NCBI GenBank assembly: GCA_903884655.1
Contig: CAISFO010000029.1
Span: 1 to 64,000, forward strand
DNA: 64,000 bases
Direction: 5' to 3'
From: an uncultured Holophagaceae bacterium
GTDB taxonomy: Bacteria; Acidobacteriota; Holophagae; Holophagales; Holophagaceae
Shown: one piece after another, positions 1 through 11,201 of the stretch
Position numbering within the stretch: the stretch's first letter is position 1
Layout of the letters: the number at the start of each line of letters is the position of its first letter
Position numbers and translations under genes: made by a program
The notes under the pieces: model-generated
Database searches by the model: none
Seen by the model: the letters and a program-made list of their open reading frames with translations, nothing else
What the model was told of the DNA's origin: nothing

Positions 1-141
1 CCTGGAATGGGGAAGTGTAATTGTCGTCGGGGCCAGACCCCATATTTTTCAGAAACTTGGTAAGGCCATCGGCTCCGCCTCAGCCCCTTAAATGCACATA
101 TCTAATTGTCGCTGGCGCACATTCCTAATTGACGTCGAGCA
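1..141. mobile_element. Probable terminal segment of an IS21-family-like insertion sequence (element body lies left of the window)
   Basis: Two 15-bp direct repeats GCACATATCTAATTG (94-108) and GCACATTCCTAATTG (117-131), 13/15 identical, 23-bp period, next to the point where kinase homology begins (142). Multiple terminal repeats are an IS21-family hallmark. Confidence 0.55.
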
Positions 142-671
142 GTCTGGGTCTCTCCGCGATGCTGGGCATCCTGCGGGGACACCGGGCCGGCATCAAGATC
201 TACTCGGAACCCGGCAAGGGCAGCACGTTCCAGGTCTACTTCCGGGCCACGGGTTCGACCCTCCCATCCCAGAATCCCCCACCTCAGGCGGTGAACGTTT
301 CCTTCCATGGGAAAGTGCTGGTGGTCGATGACGAACCGGACCTGCGGACCAGCATCGTGGGCATGCTTGAATACTTGGGCTTCGACGTGGAGACCGCCGA
401 AGATGGCCAGGAGGCCCTGGAGCGGTTCCGGCCGGGGCGCTACACCCTGGTCCTCATGGATCTCACCATGCCCCGCATGGATGGCAAGGAGGCCTTCCGC
501 CGGATGAAGGAAGCGGATCCGTCCGTGCGGGTGATCCTGTCGAGCGGCTACAACGAGCAGGAGTCCATCCAACAATTCCTGGGCCGCGGGCTGGCCGGGT
601 TCATCCAGAAGCCCTATCAGCTGAGAGCCCTGGTGGAGGCTCTGGAAAAAGCCCTGGGGATGGGTGGTTGA
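142..671 (+). pseudogene. 5'-truncated hybrid histidine kinase (end of HATPase domain plus receiver domain)
   Basis: Begins mid HATPase G2 motif: (S)LGLSAMLGILRGHRAG aligns to GRGLGLSAMLGILRGHHAG of the adjacent complete kinase. REC domain VLVVDDEPDLR...LMDLTMPRMDG...QKPY follows. No start or upstream domains. Confidence 0.75.
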
Positions 672-2778
672 GGTGCGGTCACCGCTGGAGGCCCTCGCCC
701 GCTGGATGCAGCTGGAGGAATGCGCCTCCGTCGAGCAAGGCCTGTTCCGGGGGCTCACGCTGGTCGGTGGGTCGCTGGCGATCCTGGTGGTCGTCCCCAT
801 CAACGCCCTCCAGGGTCTGCCCGCCTACGTCAACGTTTCAGTCTTCGCCTTCGGCCTGCTGTGCCTGCTGTTCTACCGGGCGACCTTCCGTGGCCACTAC
901 GGCACGATTCCCGTCTTCTTCCTCCACATGGCGAATCTTGACCTGATCTGGTTCGGAAATGCGGGTTCCCAGGGCAGCATCGGCTTCTTCTTCTTCACGG
1001 CGGGACTCTACCTGGTGATCTTTTTCGCGGGCCGCGACCGGTGGCTGGCGCTGGGTTTCTATGTGCTCGACGGCCTTGCCCTGCTGGTGGCCGAGCGCCT
1101 CTACCCGGCCCTGGTCCACCCCTTCGCCACAGCCGAGGCGCGCTTCATGGACCTGGTCACCGGCTTCGTCCTGGCGAGCGTGGTGTGCGTGCTGATCCTC
1201 TGGGTGGTGCTGGAAGGCTTCCACCGGGAGCGGGCGCGGCTCGTCATGGCCCTGGAGGCCCAGCGGGAAAGCGAGGCGCGGTTCAAGGCCCTGGTCATGA
1301 ACTCGCCGATTCCCACGTGCGTGGCGACCATGGGAGGTCAGGTGGACTACCTGAACCACGCCTTCGAGCAGGTGCTGGGCTACACGCGGGAGGACGTCCC
1401 TGATCTGGACGTGTGGTGGGGGAAGGCCTATCCGGACGCCTCATACCGGCAGGAGGTCATGCTTCGCTGGCAAGCGACCTGCAACTCCGCCCTGACCACC
1501 GGCCTGGCCACGCCGCCCGACGAGTTCTCCGTCACCTGCAAGAACGGCCGGGTGGCGCAGCTGGAACTGCAGGCCGCAGCGGTCGGGGACCGGTGGCTCG
1601 TCATGTTCAACGACATGTCCGAACGGCGGCGGGGGGAGCAGGCGCTCCGGCAGTCGCAGAAGCTTGAGAGCCTGGGGGTGCTGGCGGGCGGCATTGCCCA
1701 TGACTTCAACAACCTCCTGAGTTCGATGCTGGGCAACCTGAACCTGGCGCAGTTGAAGCTGACGCCCGGGGCCGCCTCAAGGCCCTACCTGGAGAACCTG
1801 GAAGGTACCATCGGCAAGGCGGCGGAACTCACCCGCCAGATGCTGGCCTATTCCGGCAAGGGCCAGTTCCTGGTGGAGCCCATGGACCTCAACCGGCACG
1901 TCACTGAAATCACCCAGCTGCTGGTGGTGTCCATTTCGAAGAAAGTCCGCCTGCAGTTCGAATTCGCCGAGCGGCTGCCGCCCATCGAGGCGGACTCGGC
2001 CCAGTTCCAGCAGGTGGTGATGAACCTGGTCACCAATGCTTCCGAGGCGATGGGGGACACGGGTGGTGTCATCACCCTCACCACGTCGGTCCGGGACATG
2101 GATGCCGAGGAGATCGACGCATGCTTCCCTGGGCAGGAGCTGGAGCCTGGCACCTACGTCACCTTGGGCGTGAAGGACACGGGCTGCGGCATGACGCCGG
2201 ACATCCTGGCCCGCATCTTCGATCCCTTCTTCAGCACCAAGGGCTCCGGCCGGGGTCTGGGCCTGTCCGCCATGCTGGGGATCCTGCGGGGGCATCACGC
2301 CGGGATCGAGATCCATTCGGTGCCCGGCGAGGGCAGCGAGTTCCGGATCCATTTCCGCGCGAGCCGGGGGGAGATCCCGGACTCGAGCCCATCCGATGCT
2401 GGAACCCACCAGGATCGGTTCCAGGGGAGGGTGCTCCTGGTGGATGACGAGGCGGAGCTTCGGTTCAGTTTTGGCAGCCTGTTCCAGCACCTGGGCTTCC
2501 AGGTCGTGGCCGCCCGCGACGGCTGTGAGGCGCTGGAACGCTTCCAGCCGGGCGAATTTGCGGTGGTCTTCATGGACCTGACCATGCCGAAAATGGACGG
2601 CAAGGAAGCCTTCCTCCAGATGAAGGCCCGGGACCCGGAAGTGAAGGTGGTGCTGACCAGCGGCTACAGCGAGCAGGAATCCATCGAGACCCTGGCTGGG
2701 CTGCGTCCCGCCGGATTCATCCAGAAGCCATTCAATTTGCAGGCATTGACGCGCGTCATCAAGCTGGCTTTGCGATAG
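664..2778 (+). CDS. PAS-domain hybrid sensor histidine kinase/response regulator
   Basis: N-terminal TM segments, PAS, GGIAHDFNNLL H-box, DTGCGM/GRGLGLS ATPase motifs, C-terminal REC domain. Confidence 0.85.
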   Translation: MVEVRSPLEALARWMQLEECASVEQGLFRGLTLVGGSLAILVVVPINALQGLPAYVNVSVFAFGLLCLLFYRATFRGHYGTIPVFFLHMANLDLIWFGNAGSQGSIGFFFFTAGLYLVIFFAGRDRWLALGFYVLDGLALLVAERLYPALVHPFATAEARFMDLVTGFVLASVVCVLILWVVLEGFHRERARLVMALEAQRESEARFKALVMNSPIPTCVATMGGQVDYLNHAFEQVLGYTREDVPDLDVWWGKAYPDASYRQEVMLRWQATCNSALTTGLATPPDEFSVTCKNGRVAQLELQAAAVGDRWLVMFNDMSERRRGEQALRQSQKLESLGVLAGGIAHDFNNLLSSMLGNLNLAQLKLTPGAASRPYLENLEGTIGKAAELTRQMLAYSGKGQFLVEPMDLNRHVTEITQLLVVSISKKVRLQFEFAERLPPIEADSAQFQQVVMNLVTNASEAMGDTGGVITLTTSVRDMDAEEIDACFPGQELEPGTYVTLGVKDTGCGMTPDILARIFDPFFSTKGSGRGLGLSAMLGILRGHHAGIEIHSVPGEGSEFRIHFRASRGEIPDSSPSDAGTHQDRFQGRVLLVDDEAELRFSFGSLFQHLGFQVVAARDGCEALERFQPGEFAVVFMDLTMPKMDGKEAFLQMKARDPEVKVVLTSGYSEQESIETLAGLRPAGFIQKPFNLQALTRVIKLALR

Positions 2779-2893
2779 CCCGGCAAGGCCCATCTGCAGA
2801 ACCGCGCCGCGGCGCTGCTCGACTCCCGGAAGGGCCACCCTCAACCAGGCAGCTGGTGGCCGGGTCTATTCTGTTCGAACGGGAGGTTCAAAC

Positions 2894-3541
2894 ATGCGCC
2901 CACGTCTGTTTCTGCCCTTGCTGCTCCTGGTGCCGGCCATCTCGGCGCCCGCCCAAGTAAGCGTCTCCATCGGCCTGCCCCACATGAACATCGGAATCAA
3001 CGTGCCGGTGATGCCGGACCTGGTGCCGGTGCCCGGCTCTCCGGCCTACTACGCCCCGGGGATGGATCAGAATTTCTTCTACTACGACGGCATGTACTGG
3101 GTGTTCAAGGATGACAGCTGGTACGCCAGCTCCTGGTACAACGGGCCCTGGTCGCCGGTCCATCCGGAGGCTGTGCCCTTGTTCGTGCTGCGCATTCCCG
3201 TGGGCTACTACCGCCGACCCCCGGTCTACTTCCGGGGCTGGCAGGCGGAAGGTCCGCCGCGGTGGGGCGAGCGCTGGGGGGCGGACTGGTCCCGGCGCCG
3301 CGCCGGCTGGGATCGGTGGGACCGCCACGCGGTGCCGCCTCCGGCCCGGCTGCCGGTCTACCAGCGGGACTACCGGGGGGAGCGGTACCCGGCACCGGAA
3401 CGCCAGCATGCGCTTCACGAAGAGAACTACCGCCACCAGCCCCAGGAGCGGGTGGTGCGCGACCACTATGCCGCCCAGGCCGAGCACAGTCGCAGTGCTC
3501 CCAGGGAAGGGCACCGCGAGGAAGAGCCCAGGCATCACTGA
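2894..3541 (+). CDS. Secreted/periplasmic hypothetical protein rich in Tyr/Trp/Pro
   Basis: Signal peptide MRPRLFLPLLLLVPAISAPAQ, YYAPG..FFYYDGMYWVF..W..PVGYYR..PPVYFRGW pattern. Confidence 0.65.
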   Translation: MRPRLFLPLLLLVPAISAPAQVSVSIGLPHMNIGINVPVMPDLVPVPGSPAYYAPGMDQNFFYYDGMYWVFKDDSWYASSWYNGPWSPVHPEAVPLFVLRIPVGYYRRPPVYFRGWQAEGPPRWGERWGADWSRRRAGWDRWDRHAVPPPARLPVYQRDYRGERYPAPERQHALHEENYRHQPQERVVRDHYAAQAEHSRSAPREGHREEEPRHH

Positions 3542-3566
3542 CGCAGGGTTGCGATCCCCGCTCTGC

Positions 3567-3920
3567 TCAGGACGATTGCGCCAGGTAGGTCGTTGGGTCT
3601 AGGAACGTTTTTCCCGGCTCCCCCCTGGGGGACTGGCGCTTCTCCTGGACGATGTCCGCCAGGCGGGCGATGTCCTGGTGGATGGCCTCCAGGAAGGCGG
3701 CGTCGGTCTCGCTGCAGCGATGCTCCTTGCCATGAAGGTCGATGCGCAACTGAAGGGTGGTCAGCAGGCTGCGGATCCGGGCAAACAGGTCCGGGGGACG
3801 GAATTCCAGGGGAGCTTGCATCGGGGCCTCCTGCATGCCCATCACCCGCAACATGTGTTCCACTCGCCAGGGCGGCCTTTGCCCGTTGGCGAGAGGGGCC
3901 CGAGGCGAGCCCTGAAGCAT
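3567..3920 (-). CDS. Hypothetical protein (true start may be internal)
   Basis: ORF with plausible helical composition (RIRSLLTTLQLRIDLHGKEHRCSETDAAFLEAIHQDIARLADIV). Confidence 0.45.
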   Translation of the reverse strand: MLQGSPRAPLANGQRPPWRVEHMLRVMGMQEAPMQAPLEFRPPDLFARIRSLLTTLQLRIDLHGKEHRCSETDAAFLEAIHQDIARLADIVQEKRQSPRGEPGKTFLDPTTYLAQSS

Positions 3921-4040
3921 GGCCGCTGGCCAGGGCTCGGGTTCCTGGGGGGCGGTACCTGATGGCCGTGCCGAGTGCCCCGAAGGGAAGACAAGCCTTC
4001 ACTTGGCTACAGCGACTATGATCAGCACAGGGAGTTCATC

Positions 4041-4208
4041 ATGACGCTCTGCCCCGTCGCACTGGCTGTTGGATGCAAGCGCTGCATCGCCTTCCCCGTC
4101 TGCCCGGTCAAGACCTTGATCGGGGACTATCAGGAGGTTCCGAAGGCCGCCCCAAAGAGCGCCCCGGCCCCCAACAAGACCCGCAAGAGGCCCAGGAAAT
4201 CGCGTTGA
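4041..4208 (+). CDS. Small Cys-containing hypothetical protein (56 codons)
   Basis: ATG with GGGAG upstream; MTLCPVALAVGCKRCIAFPVCPVKTLIGDY with four Cys, basic Pro/Ala tail. Confidence 0.55.
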   Translation: MTLCPVALAVGCKRCIAFPVCPVKTLIGDYQEVPKAAPKSAPAPNKTRKRPRKSR

Positions 4209-4366
4209 CCACGGATCCAGGAGGGGTGAGAGTCGCCAGATCCCAACCTTGACCCTGGGTGGTTCGGGCCCCCTGGGTGAGGTGCCACCGCGCCGGACCG
4301 GATGCGACCACTATAGGATCAGTCAACGGGTCCGTGGGCGACCCAGGCAACTCCGGGGGCTTCGCC

Positions 4367-5374
4367 ATGCGCGCACTCATCCGATCTTTCCTGACCTGGC
4401 TGCTGACCGCAGCCCAGACCTTCGCCTTCCAGGTGGGATGGCAGGAGCTCCACCTCCCCTGCGGCGAGCGGGACGCCACGGTGGCGCTGTACTACCCGAC
4501 CCAGGCGCCGCCGCACGCCATCGCCATGGGGCCTTTCACCGTCAACGCGGCCCTCTACGCGGCCCCGGAACCCATGTGCAAGGGCCTGATCCTGGTCAGC
4601 CACGGTGTTGGCGGTTCGGAACTCGGGCACGGCCGGCTCTGCGAGGCCCTCGCGAGCCATGGCTACCTGGTGGCGGCCCTGCGGCATCCGGGGGACAACT
4701 GGCAGGAGGACACCCTCCTGAAGCAGACTCCGGAACGGTACTGGTCCGTGCGGCCACGCCAGGTCTCCCAGGTCCTGGACGCGCTGCTGGCCCATCCCCG
4801 CTGGAAGGACCGCATTCTCCGCGATGCCCGTGGCCCCCGCGTCGGGGCCCTGGGCCATTCCGCCGGTGGCTACACGGTGCTGGCCCTGGCTGGAGGCAAG
4901 CCTAACCTGGCTCAACTGCGCCAGCACTGCCTCAAGGAGGGGGCGGAGGATCCGATCTTCTGCAGCATGGGACGCAGGACGCCTGAATCCGCTCCTGCGG
5001 CGGCGCCAGCCCCCCAGAGTGCGACACTGAAGGACCCACGGGTGCGGGCCGTGGCGGCCCTGTCGCCGGTGAGTGTCCTGTTCACCGCGGACTCCCTGGC
5101 GGCAGTGCGGACTCCGACCGCCATCTGGGTAGCGGCGAGTGATCGTTTCCTGGTACCGAAGTTTCATGCGGAATGGGTGGCCCGCAACCTACCCGGCGCA
5201 GAACTGCACCGGGTGCCCAACGCCTGGCACTTCGCGTTCATGGACACCCCGACCATGCCCATCACCACCCCGGACGGAGACATCGCGGCGGACCCGCCCG
5301 GGTTCGACCGGAAGACCTTCCTCGCCACCCTGGGCCGGGACCTCGCCGCCTTCTTCGATCGAACACTTCAATGA
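4367..5374 (+). CDS. Alpha/beta hydrolase (dienelactone-hydrolase/PAF-AH-like)
   Basis: LILVSHGVGGSELGH, GALGHSAGGYTVLAL nucleophile elbow, C-terminal His region (NAWHFAFMD). Confidence 0.8.
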   Translation: MRALIRSFLTWLLTAAQTFAFQVGWQELHLPCGERDATVALYYPTQAPPHAIAMGPFTVNAALYAAPEPMCKGLILVSHGVGGSELGHGRLCEALASHGYLVAALRHPGDNWQEDTLLKQTPERYWSVRPRQVSQVLDALLAHPRWKDRILRDARGPRVGALGHSAGGYTVLALAGGKPNLAQLRQHCLKEGAEDPIFCSMGRRTPESAPAAAPAPQSATLKDPRVRAVAALSPVSVLFTADSLAAVRTPTAIWVAASDRFLVPKFHAEWVARNLPGAELHRVPNAWHFAFMDTPTMPITTPDGDIAADPPGFDRKTFLATLGRDLAAFFDRTLQ

Positions 5375-5435
5375 TCGATCCAACAAGGAAACCGCTGTTG
5401 CCAGGGGTTCGTTAGCTGCTGGCGGAAAGAGACTA

Positions 5436-5480
5436 CGGAAGGCAATGCAGGCGGGGTTCGAGTTGAGCGAAGGGATAGGC
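5436..5480. repeat. 45-bp interspersed intergenic repeat, copy A
   Basis: CGGAAGGCAATGCAGGCGGGGTTCGAGTTGAGCGAAGGGATAGGC; 39/45 identical to 24641-24685. Confidence 0.85.
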
Positions 5481-5651
5481 CGGGACGGAAGCTCACGAAA
5501 CTGCCCTGGAGTAGATTCGTCGCCCGGCGACGGCGAAGAAAAAGAAGGAACTTGGGAGATGACCAACCTACAGATTGGGCTGTTCACAAGCCTCCTGCCC
5601 GGGCCGGGGCAGTTGTGGGATGATGCCCCCTTCGCAGCCTGAGGTGAGTCC

Positions 5652-7043
5652 ATGCATGAAGCTCTGCGTGTAGCTTTTGAAGCCTCCCTGGCCTTCCGTG
5701 AGGGCCTGCCCGACCGCCCCGTGGCCGTCCAGGCCACCCTGGCCTCGCTGCGGGCCAACCTCGGTCGGCCCCTGGGGGATGCGGGAGAACCGCCCGACCA
5801 AGTGATCGCGTCCCTGGTGCGCCATGCGGATCCGGGAATCATGGCCGAACCGGGCCCCCGCTACTTCGGCTTCGTGATCGGAGGCAGTTCCGATGCTGCT
5901 GTCGGCGCCGATTGGCTCAGCAGCGCCTGGGATCAGAACTGCGGACTCTACGCCACCTCCCCGGCCCTAGCCGTGGTGGAGGAAACCTGCGCCCGCTGGC
6001 TGGTAGAACTGCTGGGCCTGCCCATGGGCAGCGGTGTGGGCTTCGTCACCGGTTGTCAGATGGCCCACTTCACCTGCCTCGCGGCCGCCCGCCATGCCTT
6101 GCTGGCCCGCGTGGGGTGGGATGTGGAAGAGGAGGGCCTCCAGGGCTCGCCCCGCCTCCACATCGTGGTGGGCGAGGAGGTGCACGTTACCGTTCCCCGC
6201 GCCCTTCGCTTCCTGGGCCTGGGTGCGGGCCGCATGACCCGTGTCCCGGTGGATGCTCAGGGGCGGATGCTTGCCTCGGAACTCGCCAAGACCCTGAAGC
6301 ATCTGGAGGGCCCCACCCTCGTCTGCGCCCAAGTGGGCAACGTGAACACCGGCGCCATGGATCCCATGGCCGCCATCGCTGATATCTGCGAGACCCACCA
6401 CGCGTGGCTCCACGTGGATGGCGCCTTCGGCCTCTGGGCCGCCGCCGTGCCCGGCATGAGGGCCGCGCTCAAGGGCGTGGAACGAGCCGATTCCTGGGCT
6501 ACCGACGCCCACAAGTGGCTCAACGTGCCCTACGACTCGGGAGTTGCCATCGTGAGGGACGCCAGGGCTCACCGCGCCGCCATGACCGTTGCCGCCGCTT
6601 ACCTCATCCAGCAGGAGGGCGATGCCGCCCGGGATGCCGTGGATTGGGTGCCCGAGTTCTCGCGACGCGGCCGCGGCTTCCCCATCTATGCCCAGCTGCG
6701 CGCCCTTGGCCGCGATGGCCTGGCTGCCCTAATCGACCGCAGCTGCGCCCTCGCGCACCGCGCCGCGGAGGGCCTCGCCGTCATCCCCGGCGCCAGGGTG
6801 CTCAATGAAGTAGCGCTCAATCAGGTGCTCGTGCGCTTCACTCCGGCCGATGGCAGTGATGCCGACGCCTTCACCAAGCGCGTGGTCGAAGGCGTGCAGG
6901 CCGAAGGCACCTGCTGGCTCTCCGGCAGCACCTGGCACGGCATGGGCGTCATGCGCGTCTCAATCTGTGGTCAGGACACCACCGAGGACGACATCGACCG
7001 CAGCGTGGAGGCGATCCGCAAAGTGGTAACCGGGCTCGCTTGA
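5652..7043 (+). CDS. Pyridoxal-phosphate-dependent decarboxylase / aminotransferase-like protein
   Basis: HVDGAFGLWAA and DSWATDAHKWLNVPYDSG PLP-lysine motif. Confidence 0.85.
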   Translation: MHEALRVAFEASLAFREGLPDRPVAVQATLASLRANLGRPLGDAGEPPDQVIASLVRHADPGIMAEPGPRYFGFVIGGSSDAAVGADWLSSAWDQNCGLYATSPALAVVEETCARWLVELLGLPMGSGVGFVTGCQMAHFTCLAAARHALLARVGWDVEEEGLQGSPRLHIVVGEEVHVTVPRALRFLGLGAGRMTRVPVDAQGRMLASELAKTLKHLEGPTLVCAQVGNVNTGAMDPMAAIADICETHHAWLHVDGAFGLWAAAVPGMRAALKGVERADSWATDAHKWLNVPYDSGVAIVRDARAHRAAMTVAAAYLIQQEGDAARDAVDWVPEFSRRGRGFPIYAQLRALGRDGLAALIDRSCALAHRAAEGLAVIPGARVLNEVALNQVLVRFTPADGSDADAFTKRVVEGVQAEGTCWLSGSTWHGMGVMRVSICGQDTTEDDIDRSVEAIRKVVTGLA

Positions 7044-7207
7044 CCCGGCTCTGGCTTCAACACTTGGAACTTGGGGGCTGCATGGGGCCTGACGAATGTA
7101 GCCAAGCGGCTCCGCCTGCACCGAGGCGTTGAACGAAGCCGCGGAGGCGAGAAGTTGAATGAGAACGGAAACCTGCTGATGAAGGTCACAGGAAGCTCGA
7201 CACGAAA

Positions 7208-7231
7208 AAGCGGGACCCTGGGGTCCCGCTT
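7208..7231 (-). terminator. Perfect 10-bp stem hairpin followed by T-run on the minus strand
   Basis: AAGCGGGACC/GGTCCCGCTT with a 4-nt loop; on the minus strand followed by TTT (GCTTTTTCG). Confidence 0.45.
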
Positions 7232-8027
7232 CCCACTTGCAACTTCTTGGTCGAACTACGTGAGCATCCGAATCTGTCCGACCACTCCACCCAGCAACAA
7301 GAGTAGGTCTGAGGCAACTCAGGGTGGTGGTGCGGGTGTTAATTCTCTGCGACATCGACCTGTATGAGGGCGGCTCGTGCCTGTTACAAGACCGGATCAC
7401 TGACTTTTCAATACGAAGCTCAGAAGTCACACCGGCCTGTAAGACTGTCGGAGAGAAACCAACGTATTCAGATAAACGGGAGGGACCCTTGCCACCCGGA
7501 ACCTTAAGGCCCAGGCCCACGACTAGGGTTCTTGAAAAGGCCACTGTGAAAGCCTGTGTCGATATCGCCATGCGCGTCGAGCATGCTCTCGAACTGGCAG
7601 GAGATCGTGCTGGATCCGAAGCTGCTCGTCTTGTGGCCAGGTCTATCAAGGAAGCGTTGTCGGGTTGAAACCTGAACCTGCACGCCGAACAGTGGAAACC
7701 TTCCTGGTGACGATCTGCGGGGGCAAGTGCCTTGGTACAGATTCTTCCTGGCGTTCCATCCTCAAGACGCATTTGATATGCGGTGTTAGGGGTCCCCGGT
7801 TGTAAGTGAATCCTACGACCCGAACTGGATAGAACTTGGAGAAGCCTTCTGAACCTCTGGACTTCCGCCTTATGGCCATCGATATCAGGCGGGACCATCG
7901 CCATGTATTCAATTGCGCTTTGAGAAATTTGGACCATGAGGATTGCTTTTAGCTGATCTTGGACTCATCTTTGAGCCGAAAGAGCTATTGATAATTAGCA
8001 AGTTTTATTATTTCAACGGGAAAATCC

Positions 8028-8453
8028 ATGAGCCAGCTCGTTTGGAATCCAGAGTGGGACACAGGCTTCCCGACCATCGACGAACAGCATCGTCAGCTGC
8101 TGTCCCAGTTCAATGATTTCCTCAATGCCGTTCATGACGATTTCCACGGTCAGCATGTAAGGAACCTCCTTGAGTTCCTGATCGATTTTCTTGACGCCCA
8201 TTGCGAAGAGGAAGAGTTTCGGATGCGGGTGACAAGTTATCCAGGGCTGGAGGAGCACTTGAAGTTTCACGACCACCTGAGGTCCACGGCCAATACCCTG
8301 GCAGACCTCTCCAACAAGGACCCAGAGGATTTCAAAGCTGAGGTCACTGCCTTTGTGCAGGGTTGGATCGAGCAGCACATCATGGGCGAGGACAAGCTGA
8401 TGGCCAAGCACCTCATTCAATATTCTCGGAAAGAGGCCAGGCCCAATCCCTAA
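8028..8453 (+). CDS. Bacteriohemerythrin
   Basis: WNPEWDTGFPTIDEQHRQLL...FLDAHCEEEEFRM..YPGLEEHLKFHD...WIEQHIMGEDK hemerythrin metal-ligand pattern. Confidence 0.9.
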   Translation: MSQLVWNPEWDTGFPTIDEQHRQLLSQFNDFLNAVHDDFHGQHVRNLLEFLIDFLDAHCEEEEFRMRVTSYPGLEEHLKFHDHLRSTANTLADLSNKDPEDFKAEVTAFVQGWIEQHIMGEDKLMAKHLIQYSRKEARPNP

Positions 8454-8652
8454 GCGACAAACGCAAGGTGCAAGAAGGTGGGTCTCGGCCCGGCTTCAGC
8501 CTGGGCCACCCGCCGACCCTTCGCACCTTCCTAACCTTGTCCGCGCCTCCAGACCCTGGCTTTGTGGAACATCGTTGCGGCATCGTTTCCACCCGTTCAC
8601 GGGTCCGTCACGAGCCGGTCATGCCCGGCCTCCACCATGAGGAATGCCTTGG

Positions 8653-10396
<1,744 letters not shown>

Positions 10397-10403
10397 GGCT
10401 GCC

Positions 10404-11201
10404 GTGGACCAGCCCTTCGACGCCATCCTGCGCCATGACGGGCGGCGACGAATGCGCGCCATCGGTCTAGCCGCGGCCCTGGTTCTGGCGGTCCTCCTGG
10501 CCTTCAGGACCACGGGCCTGCTGGACCTTACCCGCCTGCGGGAAGGGGTGCCGTCGATGCTCGACCTGGTCAAGGAGATGTTCCCGCCGGATTTCACGTC
10601 CCTGCGCACCTGGTGGAAGCCTCTCCTGGATACATTGACGATGAGCGTGGCGGGAACGGCCCTGGCAGTGGGCTTCAGCCTGCCCCTGGCCTTCCTGGCG
10701 GCTCGGAACACCAGTCCCCATCCGGTGGTCTACCATGCCATCCGCAGCCTGCTTAGCGCGTTCCGTTCTGTCCCTGAGCTGGTGCTGGGGATCATCTTCG
10801 TGGCCGCCGTGGGCTTCGGCGCCCTGCCGGGAGTGCTAGCCTTAGGCCTTCACAGCATTGGCATGGTGGGTAAGCTTTTCAGCGAAGCCATTGAACACGC
10901 AGATCGGGAGCCCATCGAGGCCGTGGAGGCCGCTGGCGCCTCCCGCATCCAGGTCTACGTGCATGGAGTGCTGGGCCAGGTCTTTCCTCAGCTGGCGGAT
11001 GTGGTGGTCTACCGCTGGGAATATAATTTCCGGGCTTCTACCATCCTGGGCACCGTGGGAGCCGGTGGCATCGGCTTTGAACTGGTGGCCAGCCTCCGGG
11101 TGATGCGGTACCAGGAGATGTTCGCCATCGTGCTGGTGGTCTTCGCGGCCGTGCTGGTGGTGGACGGCCTGGGCGCCCAGTTGCGAAAGGCCCTGCGATG
11201 A
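10404..11201 (+). CDS. ptxC: Phosphite/phosphonate ABC transporter permease
   Basis: PhnE-like permease: LAFLAARNTSPHP, EAAGASRIQVYVHGVLGQVFPQ EAA loop, TILGTVGAGGIGFEL. Confidence 0.85.
   Translation: MDQPFDAILRHDGRRRMRAIGLAAALVLAVLLAFRTTGLLDLTRLREGVPSMLDLVKEMFPPDFTSLRTWWKPLLDTLTMSVAGTALAVGFSLPLAFLAARNTSPHPVVYHAIRSLLSAFRSVPELVLGIIFVAAVGFGALPGVLALGLHSIGMVGKLFSEAIEHADREPIEAVEAAGASRIQVYVHGVLGQVFPQLADVVVYRWEYNFRASTILGTVGAGGIGFELVASLRVMRYQEMFAIVLVVFAAVLVVDGLGAQLRKALR

Noticed and set aside
720-740. Additional CCTCCGTCGAG motif resembling the leader 3' block
   Set aside because: Lies in frame inside the histidine kinase gene (…CASVEQG…) without the upstream AGGAGG/ATG context; chance match.
6960-7937. 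325-aa minus-strand ORF in the orphan region
   Set aside because: No domain-like sequence and an internal hairpin/terminator; overlaps the PLP gene 3' end. Left as unexplained DNA rather than a CDS.
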